Assembly: GCF_900109855.1 (NCBI RefSeq) | Contig: NZ_FOBO01000012.1 | Span: forward strand, 62,001 to 126,000 | Length of the DNA: 64,000 nt | Direction of reading: 5' to 3' | Source: Roseovarius tolerans | GTDB taxonomy: Bacteria > Pseudomonadota > Alphaproteobacteria > Rhodobacterales > Rhodobacteraceae | Shown here: piece by piece, positions 1 through 8,167 of the stretch | How positions within the stretch are numbered: position 1 is the stretch's first letter | How the letters are laid out: the number at the start of each line of letters is the position of its first letter | Translations under genes and position numbers: made by a program | The notes under the pieces: generated by a model | Told to the model about the DNA's origin: nothing | Database searches by the model: none | The model's input: the letters and a program-made list of their open reading frames with translations, nothing else

Positions 1-674
1 GCACGTTGGGCGTACTGACCGAAGTGGCGCTCAAGGTGCTGCCGCGCCCCCGCAGTACCGGGGTAATGCGGGTTGAGGGCCTGAGCGACGCGCAGGCCAT
101 CACCGCGCTCAGCCGTGCGCTCGGCTCGCCCTACGAGGTGACCGGGGCGGCGCATCTGCAACGCGGTGTGGATGGGGCACCGGTGACGATGATCCGGCTG
201 GAAGGGTTCGAGAATTCCGTGGCTTATCGCGCCGGAGAATTGCAATCGCTGCTGGCGGAGTTCGGTAGTTTCACGCTGGAGACCGACCCCGAAAAGACCG
301 AGGCCGATTGGCACCATGTCCGGGACGTGGCCCCGTTCCACGGGCGCGACGGCGATGTCTGGCGCATCTCGGTCAAGCCCACCGACGCAGCCGAAATCGT
401 GGCCGATCTGTCCGGAGCAGAGGCGCTCTATGATTGGGGTGGCGGGCTGATCTGGCTTCTGGCGCCCGAGGGATCAGGCGTGAATGCTGCCAAGCTGCGC
501 GCCACTGTGGCAGAAAGAGGCGGGCACGCGATGCTGATCCGGGGGGATCGGAGCCGGGCCACGTTCCCGCCCCTGCCCGCACCGGTGGCCGCCCTGCAAG
601 AGGGGCTGCGGCAGAAATTCGACCCCCGTCAAATCCTCAACCCCGGCCTGATGGCGCAGGGCGAGACCGCCTGA
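1..674 (+). CDS. glcE: Glycolate oxidase FAD-binding subunit GlcE, 5'-truncated by the window edge
   Basis: The reading frame is open to the first base, so the start codon lies outside the window. About 223 C-terminal residues are visible. The opening residues, TLGVLTEVALKVLPRP, are typical of the end of the FAD-binding-4 domain in GlcE, and the C-terminus (KFDPRQILNPGLM) is the usual family ending. GlcE works with GlcD and GlcF to oxidise glycolate to glyoxylate, passing electrons to the respiratory chain. The next gene, glcF, starts 22 nt downstream, so the two are one operon; glcD is expected just upstream. Identity is firm; only the length is unknown. Confidence 0.9.
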   Translation, partial: TLGVLTEVALKVLPRPRSTGVMRVEGLSDAQAITALSRALGSPYEVTGAAHLQRGVDGAPVTMIRLEGFENSVAYRAGELQSLLAEFGSFTLETDPEKTEADWHHVRDVAPFHGRDGDVWRISVKPTDAAEIVADLSGAEALYDWGGGLIWLLAPEGSGVNAAKLRATVAERGGHAMLIRGDRSRATFPPLPAPVAALQEGLRQKFDPRQILNPGLMAQGETA

Positions 675-696
675 GCCGCGCCCGGAGAGATAGCAT

Positions 697-2019
697 ATGA
701 AGACCGAATTCACCGCCGAACAGCTCGAAGATCCAAAGATCGCGCGCTCCAACGAGATCCTGCGTTCTTGCGTGCATTGCGGGTTCTGCACCGCCACCTG
801 CCCCACCTATCAGGTGCTGGGCGATGAACTGGATAGCCCGCGCGGGCGTATCTACCTCATAAAGGACATGCTCGAGAACGACCGCGACCCGGACGCGAAG
901 ACGGTCAAGCATATCGACCGCTGCCTGTCCTGTCTGGCCTGCATGACGACCTGCCCCTCGGGCGTGCATTACATGCATCTGGTGGATCAGGCCCGCGAAT
1001 ATATCGAGGAACGTTACAAGCGGCCAATGGGCGACCGCGCCCTGCGCTGGATTTTGGCGCGCATCCTGCCCTATCCGATGCGCTTTCGCGTCGCTCTGCT
1101 CGGGGCCAAGATCGGCCGGCCCTTCGCGCGGCTGATACCCGATGCGCGGCTGCGCGCGATGCTGGAGATGGCACCGGCGCAGGTGCCGCCCGTGAGCCGC
1201 AATGACGATCCGCAGACCTTCCCGGCGCAGGGTGAGCGCAAGAAACGCGTGGCGCTGATGACGGGCTGTGCGCAAAAGGCGCTCAACACCGATATCAACG
1301 ACGCCACCATTCGCCTGCTGACCCGGCTGGGCTGCGAGGTGGTGGTGGCCGAGGGTGCGGGCTGCTGCGGGGCGCTGACGCATCACATGGGCAAGACCGA
1401 GGAAAGCCACGCGACGGCGGCGAAGAACATCAAGGCCTGGGCGCGCGAGATGGACGGCGAGGGGCTGGATGCCATCGTGATCAACACATCCGGTTGCGGC
1501 ACCACGGTCAAGGATTACGGGCATATGTTCCGGCTGGAATCGCTGGCCGGGGATGCAGCCTGGGTGAGTGATATCGCGATGGATGTGAGCGAGTTGCTGA
1601 TGCAACTCGATCTGCCCGACGGTGCGGATAAGGAGATGGTGATCGCCTATCACGCCGCCTGCTCGCTCCAGCATGGCCAGCAGATCAAGACCTATCCCAA
1701 GGACCTGCTCAAGCGTGCCGGGTTCAGCGTCGTGGAGCCCGCGGACAGCCACCTGTGCTGCGGTTCTGCTGGCACCTACAACCTGATGCAGCCGGAGATT
1801 TCCAAGAAGCTGAAGGATCGTAAGATCCGCACGCTGGAGGCCAAGCAGCCGGACGTGATCGCGGCGGGCAATATCGGATGCATGATGCAGATCGGCTCGG
1901 GCACCGGCACGCCCGTGGTGCATACGGTCGAATTGCTCGACTGGGCCACCGGCGGGCCGAAGCCGCCCGCGATGGAGCGTGCCGCGACAGGCATGTCGGG
2001 GGTTCCGATCCTGCGCTGA
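697..2019 (+). CDS. glcF: Glycolate oxidase iron-sulfur subunit GlcF
   Basis: 440 residues, normal for GlcF. Two ferredoxin-type 4Fe-4S motifs lie at the N-terminus: C25, C28, C31, C35 and C76, C79, C82, C86. Two cysteine-rich CCG domains follow, with paired cysteines at about 223-224 (AGCCGALTHH) and 354-355 (HLCCGSAGT). GlcF carries electrons from the GlcD/GlcE flavins toward quinone. It sits directly behind glcE. The ATG at 697 is preceded by a GGAGAG ribosome site. Glycolate from phytoplankton is a known carbon source for marine roseobacters; that link is inference here. Confidence 0.95.
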   Translation: MKTEFTAEQLEDPKIARSNEILRSCVHCGFCTATCPTYQVLGDELDSPRGRIYLIKDMLENDRDPDAKTVKHIDRCLSCLACMTTCPSGVHYMHLVDQAREYIEERYKRPMGDRALRWILARILPYPMRFRVALLGAKIGRPFARLIPDARLRAMLEMAPAQVPPVSRNDDPQTFPAQGERKKRVALMTGCAQKALNTDINDATIRLLTRLGCEVVVAEGAGCCGALTHHMGKTEESHATAAKNIKAWAREMDGEGLDAIVINTSGCGTTVKDYGHMFRLESLAGDAAWVSDIAMDVSELLMQLDLPDGADKEMVIAYHAACSLQHGQQIKTYPKDLLKRAGFSVVEPADSHLCCGSAGTYNLMQPEISKKLKDRKIRTLEAKQPDVIAAGNIGCMMQIGSGTGTPVVHTVELLDWATGGPKPPAMERAATGMSGVPILR

Positions 2020-2041
2020 GCCGGTCATATTCTGGCCCCAA

Positions 2042-2063
2042 ACGCCTGCTAACCGACAGGCGT
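2042..2063 (+). terminator. Possible hairpin terminator after glcF
   Basis: A perfect 7-bp stem, ACGCCTG and CAGGCGT, around an 8-nt loop lies 23 nt after the glcF stop and before the ribosome site of the protease gene. There is no T-run, so it may be a weak terminator or only an mRNA 3'-end structure. Confidence 0.35.
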
Positions 2064-2083
2064 AATGATGTGCCGGAGGTCCG

Positions 2084-2887
2084 ATGCTGCGCCCTGTTCT
2101 TGTCACCCTTTTTGTCATGCTGGCCGGCAGCGCCATTGCACAGGACAGCCGCCTGGAACGGCTTGATGTGGGTGATGCCGCACGCCAGTGGGAGGCCGTG
2201 GGGCGGCTGGAACTCGGCGGGCGCGGATTCTGCACTGGCGCGCTGGTCGCCCCTGATCTGGTGCTGACGGCGGCGCATTGCCTTTACGATCGCGCCACGG
2301 GTGCGCGGGTCGATCATGGTCGCATCGAATTCATGGCCGGGTGGCGCAACGGGCGCGCCGTGGCCTATCGCACGATTCGCCGGGCCGTGGTCCATCCCGA
2401 TTATGATTTCGACGCCGAGGTGACGGCGGACCGGGTACGCAATGATCTGGCGCTTCTGGAACTGCATCACCCGATCAACAACACCCGCGTCACCCCGTTC
2501 GAGACCGACGAGCGCCCGCGCAAGGGGCAGGAGATCGGCGTGGTCAGCTATGCCAAGGACCGCTCTGAGGCCCCGTCTCTCCAGAACGTGTGCAAGGTGA
2601 TGGCGCGCCAGCAGGGGGTGCTCATCATGTCCTGCGATGTCGATTTCGGGTCGAGTGGTGCGCCGGTCTTTTCCTTCGAGGGCGGGCAACCGCGCATCGT
2701 GTCGGTGGTCTCGGCCATGGCCGAGGTGGAAGGGCGCAAGGTATCGCTCGGCACGCAACTGGTGGCCCCGCTGCAAACCCTGCGCGCCGCGCTCGACGCG
2801 GGCCAAGGCGTGTTTCAGGATGCCGCCCCCAAGACCTTTACCTTTGGCGAGCGGCGCGACACCGGGGCGAAATTCGCCAAGCCATGA
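2084..2887 (+). CDS. Secreted trypsin-like serine protease (first of a tandem pair)
   Basis: 267 residues with a Sec signal peptide (about residues 1-20, cleavage near GSAIAQ). The S1 family triad is visible: H65 in LTAAHC, D121 in RNDLALL and S191 in FGSSGAPVF. The usual GDSGGP is changed to GSSGAP. It should be periplasmic or exported and cleave peptide bonds. The start at 2084 has a good GGAGGT site 4 nt upstream. The following gene overlaps its stop by 4 nt and encodes a similar protein, so the two are co-translated and probably arose by duplication. The substrate cannot be read from the sequence. Confidence 0.85.
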   Translation: MLRPVLVTLFVMLAGSAIAQDSRLERLDVGDAARQWEAVGRLELGGRGFCTGALVAPDLVLTAAHCLYDRATGARVDHGRIEFMAGWRNGRAVAYRTIRRAVVHPDYDFDAEVTADRVRNDLALLELHHPINNTRVTPFETDERPRKGQEIGVVSYAKDRSEAPSLQNVCKVMARQQGVLIMSCDVDFGSSGAPVFSFEGGQPRIVSVVSAMAEVEGRKVSLGTQLVAPLQTLRAALDAGQGVFQDAAPKTFTFGERRDTGAKFAKP

Positions 2888-3705
2888 TCGGGTCACGGCA
2901 TATCCCGGCCCTTGTTGCCGCGCTCTGCCTGTGGGCTGGCGGGGCCATGGCACAATCGAGCGGTCTGATCAGGCTGACCGACCGCGACGACCTGTTCGGC
3001 TGGGAGGCGGTGGGGCGCGTGGATATCGGGCGGGCTGGATTCTGCACCGGGGTGCTGATCGCGCCCGATCAGGTGCTGACGGCCGCACATTGCGTCTATG
3101 ATCGCGCCGGTCAGCCCGTCGCGGCCGAAACGATCCGTTTTCGCGCCGGGCTGCGCGATGGCGAAGTGATCGCCGAGGCCGGGGTGACGGGCTATGCCAC
3201 CGCCCCCGACTATGATCCGCAGGGCGGCACGCGGGTCGAGAACATCCGAAATGATGCGGCCCTCCTGCGCCTCGCCACCCCGATCAGCAGCGCGCTTGCC
3301 GCGCCATTCGCGGTGCATGAACGCCCTCGCGACGGCGAACGCGTGAGCGTCGTCTCTTACGGGCGCGACCGCGACAAGGCCCCCTCGTGGCAGCGCGAAT
3401 GCAACATGCTGTGGCGCGCCGAGGGGATCATGGGCTTTGACTGCAACGTGATCTTCGGCTCGTCCGGCGCGCCGGTCTTTGCCCGGCACGGCAATCGCGC
3501 GCGCATCCTGTCGCTGGTCAGTGCAGGCAACTGGCAGGGCGAGGATCGGCGCGCCTATGGTATGGACCTGAGCACGCTTCTGCCCATGCTGAAGCGCGAT
3601 CTGCACGCCGCCACCGCCGGACAGGCAACCGTCAATCCCGGCTTCAAGCGGGTGCAGGTCGGTGAGGGCAAGCGCGCATCGGGCGCGCGTTTCGCCAAAC
3701 CCTGA
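2884..3705 (+). CDS. Secreted trypsin-like serine protease (second of a tandem pair)
   Basis: 273 residues from the ATG at 2884, which overlaps the stop of the previous gene as ATGA; the frame is open further upstream, but translational coupling and a clean signal peptide (ending near AMAQ) decide this start. The triad is H69 in LTAAHC, D124 in RNDAALL and S194 in FGSSGAPVF. Gene order, the same GSSGAP variant and a shared C-terminal ending (GARFAKP versus GAKFAKP) show a tandem duplication. Like its partner it is a predicted periplasmic S1 protease of unknown target. Confidence 0.85.
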   Translation: MIGSRHIPALVAALCLWAGGAMAQSSGLIRLTDRDDLFGWEAVGRVDIGRAGFCTGVLIAPDQVLTAAHCVYDRAGQPVAAETIRFRAGLRDGEVIAEAGVTGYATAPDYDPQGGTRVENIRNDAALLRLATPISSALAAPFAVHERPRDGERVSVVSYGRDRDKAPSWQRECNMLWRAEGIMGFDCNVIFGSSGAPVFARHGNRARILSLVSAGNWQGEDRRAYGMDLSTLLPMLKRDLHAATAGQATVNPGFKRVQVGEGKRASGARFAKP

Positions 3706-3721
3706 GCCATTCCATCCGCCT

Positions 3722-3750
3722 CTTGACAGGGGTGGCACCGCTCCCCAAAT
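3722..3750 (+). promoter_or_regulatory. Sigma-32 (RpoH)-like promoter for hsp20
   Basis: CTTGACA (3722-3728) and CCCCAAAT (3743-3750) are separated by 14 nt. They closely match the heat-shock sigma factor pattern CTTGAA...CCCCAT-T. A start near 3757 would give a leader of about 90 nt before the hsp20 ATG, the length expected for a thermometer leader. Confidence 0.65.
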
Positions 3751-3779
3751 CAACTCCACCCGGTGCCTCGTAATGGGCC

Positions 3780-3846
3780 GGGACATGAACAGGCCTGTCC
3801 CCATGGGAAGGTCGTCAGAACAGGTATCGCTCAAAGGAGGATGACC
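3780..3846 (+). promoter_or_regulatory. ROSE-like RNA thermometer in the hsp20 leader
   Basis: The last hairpin pairs GGTATC-G-CTC (3823-3832) with GAGGAT-G-ACC (3837-3846) around AAAG. It sequesters the AGGAGG ribosome site (3835-3840) that serves the ATG at 3848. A single G (3829) bulges out opposite the Shine-Dalgarno strand within TCGCT, the UYGCU pattern and bulged G that define ROSE elements. An upstream hairpin (GGGACA 3780-3785 with TGTCCC 3796-3801) completes a multi-stem leader. Melting on heating would free the ribosome site. Confidence 0.7.
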
Positions 3847-3847
3847 C

Positions 3848-4318
3848 ATGCGCAACTTTGATCTTGCACCGCTCTACCGGGCAACAGTCGGATTCGACCA
3901 GATCGCCGACCTGCTGGACCGGGTGATGGCCAGCGACGTGACGCAGCCCACCTACCCGCCCTACAATATCGAGAAGACCGCCGACGATGCCTATCGCATC
4001 TCGATCGCCGTCGCGGGCTTTGGGGCCGACGACCTCAGTGTCGAGGTGAAAGATGGCGCGCTTGTCGTCTCGGCGGCCAAGGCCGAGGATGACAGCCACC
4101 GCAGCTATCTGCATCGCGGCATCGCCACGCGCGCGTTTGAGCGCCGGTTCCAGCTGGCCGATCATGTCCGGGTGACGGGGGCGTCGCATGCCGATGGCAT
4201 GCTGCATATCGACCTGGAACGCGAAATGCCCGAGGCGCTGAAACCCCGCCGCATTTCGATTGCCAGTGGCGATCAGTCCGTTGCCAAGGATGTGGTGGAC
4301 GCCGAAAAGGTGAACTGA
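3848..4318 (+). CDS. Small heat shock protein, Hsp20/IbpA family
   Basis: 156 residues with an alpha-crystallin domain from about residue 37 (YNIEKTADDAYRISIAVAGF) to about 128. A variable N-terminal arm precedes it. The usual GVL-type motif is weak (DGMLHIDL). It is an ATP-independent holdase that binds unfolding proteins in the cytoplasm. The start at 3848 is set by AGGAGG 7 nt upstream. Control is by a sigma-32-like promoter and a thermometer hairpin, both annotated separately. The gene stands alone and converges with the META-domain gene. Confidence 0.92.
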   Translation: MRNFDLAPLYRATVGFDQIADLLDRVMASDVTQPTYPPYNIEKTADDAYRISIAVAGFGADDLSVEVKDGALVVSAAKAEDDSHRSYLHRGIATRAFERRFQLADHVRVTGASHADGMLHIDLEREMPEALKPRRISIASGDQSVAKDVVDAEKVN

Positions 4319-4385
4319 GACGGGACACCCCGCCAAAGGCACCTTGCGCCCGGCCGTATGTCCCTCGGCCGCGCGTCTTGCCGTT

Positions 4386-5627
4386 TCAGGGCTGGCGCGC
4401 TTCGAGCAGCACAGTCCCGCTCTCGCCCCCGATCAGCAGCAATGCGCCATCCTCGGTAACATCGAACCGGGTGACCTGTTCGAGCGCGTCGAGCATCCGG
4501 CGCTCCTGTTCCATCAGGGGCTCATGGCAAGCCATCATCGTGCTGCCCATGGCCCCGAACTGCATCCCCTCACCGGTGAGCGTGAAATCCCCGACGAGGC
4601 GATTACACCCGCTGCTGCCCGCGACACGGCCCGGGTTGAGGAAATTGAGGGACAGGCGCTCGGCCTCAATCAGTTCCGCGTCTCCCAGGGCCGTGACCTG
4701 CCAGGCGCCATCGGTCAGCAGCGAAGCCGGATCACCGCCGCAACCGCGCAGATCGCGGCCATCAAGCGTGAGGTAGGCGGTGTCGGGATAGGGCATGCCG
4801 CTCATGTCGTCATGGCAGAGCTGTTCTTCGATCCGCAGATGCGCGCCCGCGTCAGGCATATCGAACTCATAGGCCCCAGGCACGACCTGCACCACGGGGC
4901 GCGGGGCCTCGCGCCTGATCTCGCCGTAGTTGCCGACCACCTCGGCGGTCTGCGCGGAAAAGGTGACGTGCCAGCCCGGCTCGTTGCCGCGCGCGCGGTA
5001 GGGCATCGCGTCTGCCGGCGGCACCTTGCGGCACTCCGGCAGATCACGGCCTTCGAGCCGGATCGTGGTCGCGTCGCCCTTGTTCCAGACCGTCGTCTCG
5101 GGGTCCTTCACGCCTTCGTAGCGCGCGCCCGAGGCTGCCTCGATCTGCACGAGCGGAATATCGCGGCCCTCGGCGCGCAGCACCATCTCCTCGTCCAATA
5201 TGCCGACAAGAACCGGCGTATCGCCACACATCAGCTCGGTGGCGAAAGCGATCGGCGTAACCGGCTCCAGCGTCAGTTCGCCCAGATCGACGGGTGCGCT
5301 CCCGGCCTCGAACGCCAGACCACGCAGCACCCACCGGGGTTCGCCATGCACGCGGATTACCGCGCTCACCTCGCCCGACAGGCCCGGCGGCACCGCCATC
5401 TCAAAAGGCAACGGCACCTGTTTTCCGTCGGGATTGAGCGTCGCCTCGCCCAGCATCGCGCCAAAGCGGCCCTCGGCCACCACCGTGGCACGCGCCTCGG
5501 GCGGCAGGGCGATGCGCTGCAGATAGCCAAGCGTGCCGTTGACCCGGCGCACAGCGTCCTCTTGCGCGACGGCGGGCAGAACCGACAAAAGCGCCGGAAT
5601 ACAGGTCAGAGACATGACACGGAACAT
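4386..5627 (-). CDS. Secreted YbaY-like plus META (HslJ-like) domain protein
   Basis: 413 residues with a signal peptide (about 1-21, ending PAVAQ). An N-terminal segment (about 25-120) resembles YbaY/YscW-type beta-sandwich lipoproteins (VNGTLGYLQRIALPPEARAT). A middle part contains GNEPGWHVTF, seen in DUF-type envelope proteins. The C-terminal about 110 residues form a META domain (SGCNRLVGDFTLTGEGMQFG, then TMMACHEPLMEQE), as in HslJ, linked to heat or novobiocin tolerance. It is probably a periplasmic or envelope stress protein, but no biochemical role is assigned. It is a single gene, convergent with hsp20. Confidence 0.75.
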   Translation of the reverse strand: MFRVMSLTCIPALLSVLPAVAQEDAVRRVNGTLGYLQRIALPPEARATVVAEGRFGAMLGEATLNPDGKQVPLPFEMAVPPGLSGEVSAVIRVHGEPRWVLRGLAFEAGSAPVDLGELTLEPVTPIAFATELMCGDTPVLVGILDEEMVLRAEGRDIPLVQIEAASGARYEGVKDPETTVWNKGDATTIRLEGRDLPECRKVPPADAMPYRARGNEPGWHVTFSAQTAEVVGNYGEIRREAPRPVVQVVPGAYEFDMPDAGAHLRIEEQLCHDDMSGMPYPDTAYLTLDGRDLRGCGGDPASLLTDGAWQVTALGDAELIEAERLSLNFLNPGRVAGSSGCNRLVGDFTLTGEGMQFGAMGSTMMACHEPLMEQERRMLDALEQVTRFDVTEDGALLLIGGESGTVLLEARQP

Positions 5628-5694
5628 GGGCCGCCTCCCTCTAGCGGTCAGGTTTTCCCTACCCTAGTCAATGCCAGCCCGCCGGTCGAGACAA

Positions 5695-7161
5695 TCAGAC
5701 ACTCAGGCAGACATATTTCATTTCGAGGTAATCCTCGATTCCGTGGTGGCTACCCTCGCGGCCGAGGCCGGATTGCTTGACCCCTCCGAAGGGCGCGACC
5801 TCGGTCGAGATGATGCCGGTATTGACGCCGACGATCCCGTATTCCAGCGCCTCGGCCACCTTGTAGACGCGGCTGAGATCCTTGGCGTAGAAATAAGAGG
5901 CAAGGCCAAAGATCGTGTCATTGGCGAGGTCAATGACCTCGTCCTCGTCCTCGAACTTGAACAGCGGCGCGAGGGGCCCGAAGGTTTCCTCAGTGGCAAA
6001 ATCCATGTCGCGGGTCGCACCGGTGATGATGGTGGGCGGCAGAAACAGCCCGTCGGTCTCCTCGGCCCCGCCGAGAATGACAGTGCCGCCCTTGGCCGTT
6101 GCGTCGGCCACATGTTCACGCACCTTGACCAGCGCATCGGCGTTGATCAGCGGGCCGAGCGATGTGCCCTCTTCCAGACCGTCGCCGACCTTCATCTTTT
6201 CGACCGCCGCCTTGAGCTTGGCGGCGAAGGCGTCATAGACGCCCGCCTGCACATAGATGCGGTTGGCGCAGACGCAGGTCTGGCCATTGTTGCGGAACTT
6301 GCACAGGATCGCGCCCTCGACCGCCGCATCGAGATCGGCGTCGTCAAAGACGATGAAGGGCGCGTTGCCGCCCAGCTCCATCGAGCATTTCATAACGCTG
6401 TCGGCAGCCTGCCGCAGCAGGATGCGCCCGACCTCGGTAGAGCCGGTGAAGGTCAGCTTGCGCACGGCCGGATTCTCGCAGAATTCCTTGCCCACCTCGG
6501 ACGACCGCGACGAGGTGACGATGTTGAACACGCCCGCCGGGATGCCCGCGCGTTCCGCAAGCACGCCCATCACCGTGGCCGAGAGCGGCGTTTCCGCCGC
6601 AGGGCGCCCGACAAAGGCGCAGCCCGCCGCCAGTGCAGGTGCCGCCTTGCGGGCGATCATCGCATTGGGGAAGTTCCAAGGCGTGATCGAGGCGGCGACG
6701 CCGATCGGCTGTTTCAGCACCATGATCCGCTTGTCGCGCTGATGGCCGGGGATCATCTCGCCATAAATGCGCTTGGCCTCTTCGCCAAAGAACTCGATGA
6801 ACGAGGCACCATAGGCCACCTCGCCCTTGGCCTCGGACAGCGGCTTGCCCTGTTCGGCGGTCAGGATCACGCCCAGATCGTGCTGGTTCTCCATCATCAG
6901 GTCGAAGAACTTGCGCAGCACGGCGGCGCGTTCCTTGCCGGTCCACTTGGCCCAGTCCTTTTGTGCGGCCTCGGCCTCGGCGATGGCGCGGGCGACCTGT
7001 GCGCGGCTGAGATCGGCGACATGGGCGATCACGTCGCCGCGTGCGGGATTTGTGACCTCGAACGTGCCATTGTCGCCATCCACCCATTGCCCGCCGATAT
7101 AGGCCTTTTCCGCCAGCAGGCCGGGATCATTGAGCAGGGATTTCAGGTCGGTCGTGGTCAT
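5695..7161 (-). CDS. gabD: NADP-type succinate-semialdehyde dehydrogenase
   Basis: 488 residues, the normal length. Key aldehyde dehydrogenase features are present: PWNFP at 161-165, the FTGSTEVG nucleotide-binding turn near 238-245, the general base E262 in MELGGNAPF, and the nucleophile C296 in NNGQTCVCANR. The second cysteine two residues later is typical of GabD. It oxidises succinate semialdehyde to succinate in GABA and polyamine catabolism. A GGAGGAC ribosome site precedes the ATG. It is transcribed alone; its neighbours are unrelated. Another dehydrogenase of this family begins at the right window edge. Confidence 0.88.
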   Translation of the reverse strand: MTTTDLKSLLNDPGLLAEKAYIGGQWVDGDNGTFEVTNPARGDVIAHVADLSRAQVARAIAEAEAAQKDWAKWTGKERAAVLRKFFDLMMENQHDLGVILTAEQGKPLSEAKGEVAYGASFIEFFGEEAKRIYGEMIPGHQRDKRIMVLKQPIGVAASITPWNFPNAMIARKAAPALAAGCAFVGRPAAETPLSATVMGVLAERAGIPAGVFNIVTSSRSSEVGKEFCENPAVRKLTFTGSTEVGRILLRQAADSVMKCSMELGGNAPFIVFDDADLDAAVEGAILCKFRNNGQTCVCANRIYVQAGVYDAFAAKLKAAVEKMKVGDGLEEGTSLGPLINADALVKVREHVADATAKGGTVILGGAEETDGLFLPPTIITGATRDMDFATEETFGPLAPLFKFEDEDEVIDLANDTIFGLASYFYAKDLSRVYKVAEALEYGIVGVNTGIISTEVAPFGGVKQSGLGREGSHHGIEDYLEMKYVCLSV

Positions 7162-7251
7162 CGCGGTGTCCTCCGGGCGTGTCTTTTGGTCTCGTCATGA
7201 CAGACCAGCTTGGGCTAGGAATGTCTAGGGCCAGATAAGGGAGATCACGCC

Positions 7252-8040
7252 ATGGAACTGGACGATGCCTATGCCAATGTCCCGCATATTCCGGGTGGGG
7301 CACAGTATCCGGCGCGATGGACCGTCGCGGCCGAGGCGTTTCGCGCGCGGCTGAGCGCGGAGCGGCGTGCGGAGCTCGGCCTGCCTTATGGCAAAGGCTC
7401 GCGGCAGGCGTTCGATCTGTTTCACCCCGAGACAACGGCGCAGGGCCTCGTGGTCTTCGTCCATGGCGGTTATTGGCTGCGGTTCGACCGGTCTTACTGG
7501 TCGCATCTGGCGGCTGGGCCGTTGGCCCGGGGCTGGGCGGTGGCGATGCCGTCCTATGATCTGTGTCCCGAGGTGCGGATCGCCGATATCACCCGGCAGA
7601 TCAGCCGCGCAGTGGCGGTGGTGGCGGGACGAGTCGAGGGGCGGATCGCGCTTGCGGGTCATTCGGCGGGCGGGCATCTGGTGGCGCGCATGGCGGTGCC
7701 GGGGGTCTTGCCGGACGAGGTGGCGGCGCGAGTGAGCCACGTCGTGCCGATCTCGCCGGTTTCGGACCTGCGGCCGTTGTTGCAAACCTCGATGAACGAG
7801 CAGTTTCGGCTGGACATGGCGGCAGCCGAGGCCGAAAGCCCGGTCCTGATGCGCCCCCTGCCCGTGCCGGTCACGGTCTGGGTCGGGGCCGAGGAGCGAC
7901 CCGTGTTTCTGGATCAGGCGAGGTGGCTGGCCGAAGCCTGGGGGGCCGGACACGAGGTGGCACGGGGACGGCACCATTTCGACGTGATCGAGGCGCTGGA
8001 AGACCCGGCGAGCCGCATGGTCGGGCAGTTGCTGGGGTGA
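7252..8040 (+). CDS. Alpha/beta hydrolase, kynurenine formamidase-like
   Basis: 262 residues with an alpha/beta hydrolase fold. The oxyanion motif HGGYW (71-75) and nucleophile S138 in AGHSAGGH match the esterase/kynurenine formamidase (KynB/BNA7-like) group. A late histidine in RHHFDV (about 242) is the likely third catalytic residue. Such enzymes hydrolyse N-formylkynurenine or related amides and esters. No tryptophan-degradation genes adjoin it, so the substrate is uncertain. The start is supported by GGGAGA just upstream. Confidence 0.75.
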   Translation: MELDDAYANVPHIPGGAQYPARWTVAAEAFRARLSAERRAELGLPYGKGSRQAFDLFHPETTAQGLVVFVHGGYWLRFDRSYWSHLAAGPLARGWAVAMPSYDLCPEVRIADITRQISRAVAVVAGRVEGRIALAGHSAGGHLVARMAVPGVLPDEVAARVSHVVPISPVSDLRPLLQTSMNEQFRLDMAAAEAESPVLMRPLPVPVTVWVGAEERPVFLDQARWLAEAWGAGHEVARGRHHFDVIEALEDPASRMVGQLLG

Positions 8041-8113
8041 CAGGCGCGCGCCGTCCCTCGTGCCCGAAACGGCCCGGCGCCGCAAAACGTGATGCGCCTC
8101 ATCACAAAGGCTG

Positions 8114-8133
8114 AATTGACCAGCCGTTCAATT
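8114..8133. promoter_or_regulatory. Operator-like inverted repeat before the MFS gene
   Basis: AATTGA and TCAATT form a perfect inverted repeat around an 8-nt spacer, 34 nt before the MFS start codon. A TTGACC that could serve as a -35 box lies inside the left arm, so a bound regulator would block transcription. No regulator gene adjoins it. Confidence 0.4.
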
Positions 8134-8167
8134 GCCGTAGTCTGCGCGAGAACCGCGCGAGGCCCTC

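Noticed and set aside
637..2235. A 532-codon open frame on the minus strand across glcF.
   Set aside because: It is an antisense shadow of the high-GC glcF gene: no recognisable domain, and the opposite strand encodes a textbook GlcF.
4344..5780. A long plus-strand open frame opposite the META-domain gene.
   Set aside because: No domain, His/Arg/Gln-rich shadow composition, and the minus strand has a signal peptide and known folds.
8089..8105. GTGATG-CGCCT-CATCAC hairpin as a terminator of the kynurenine formamidase-like gene.
   Set aside because: Short six-bp stem with no T-run; could be chance, so not listed as a feature.
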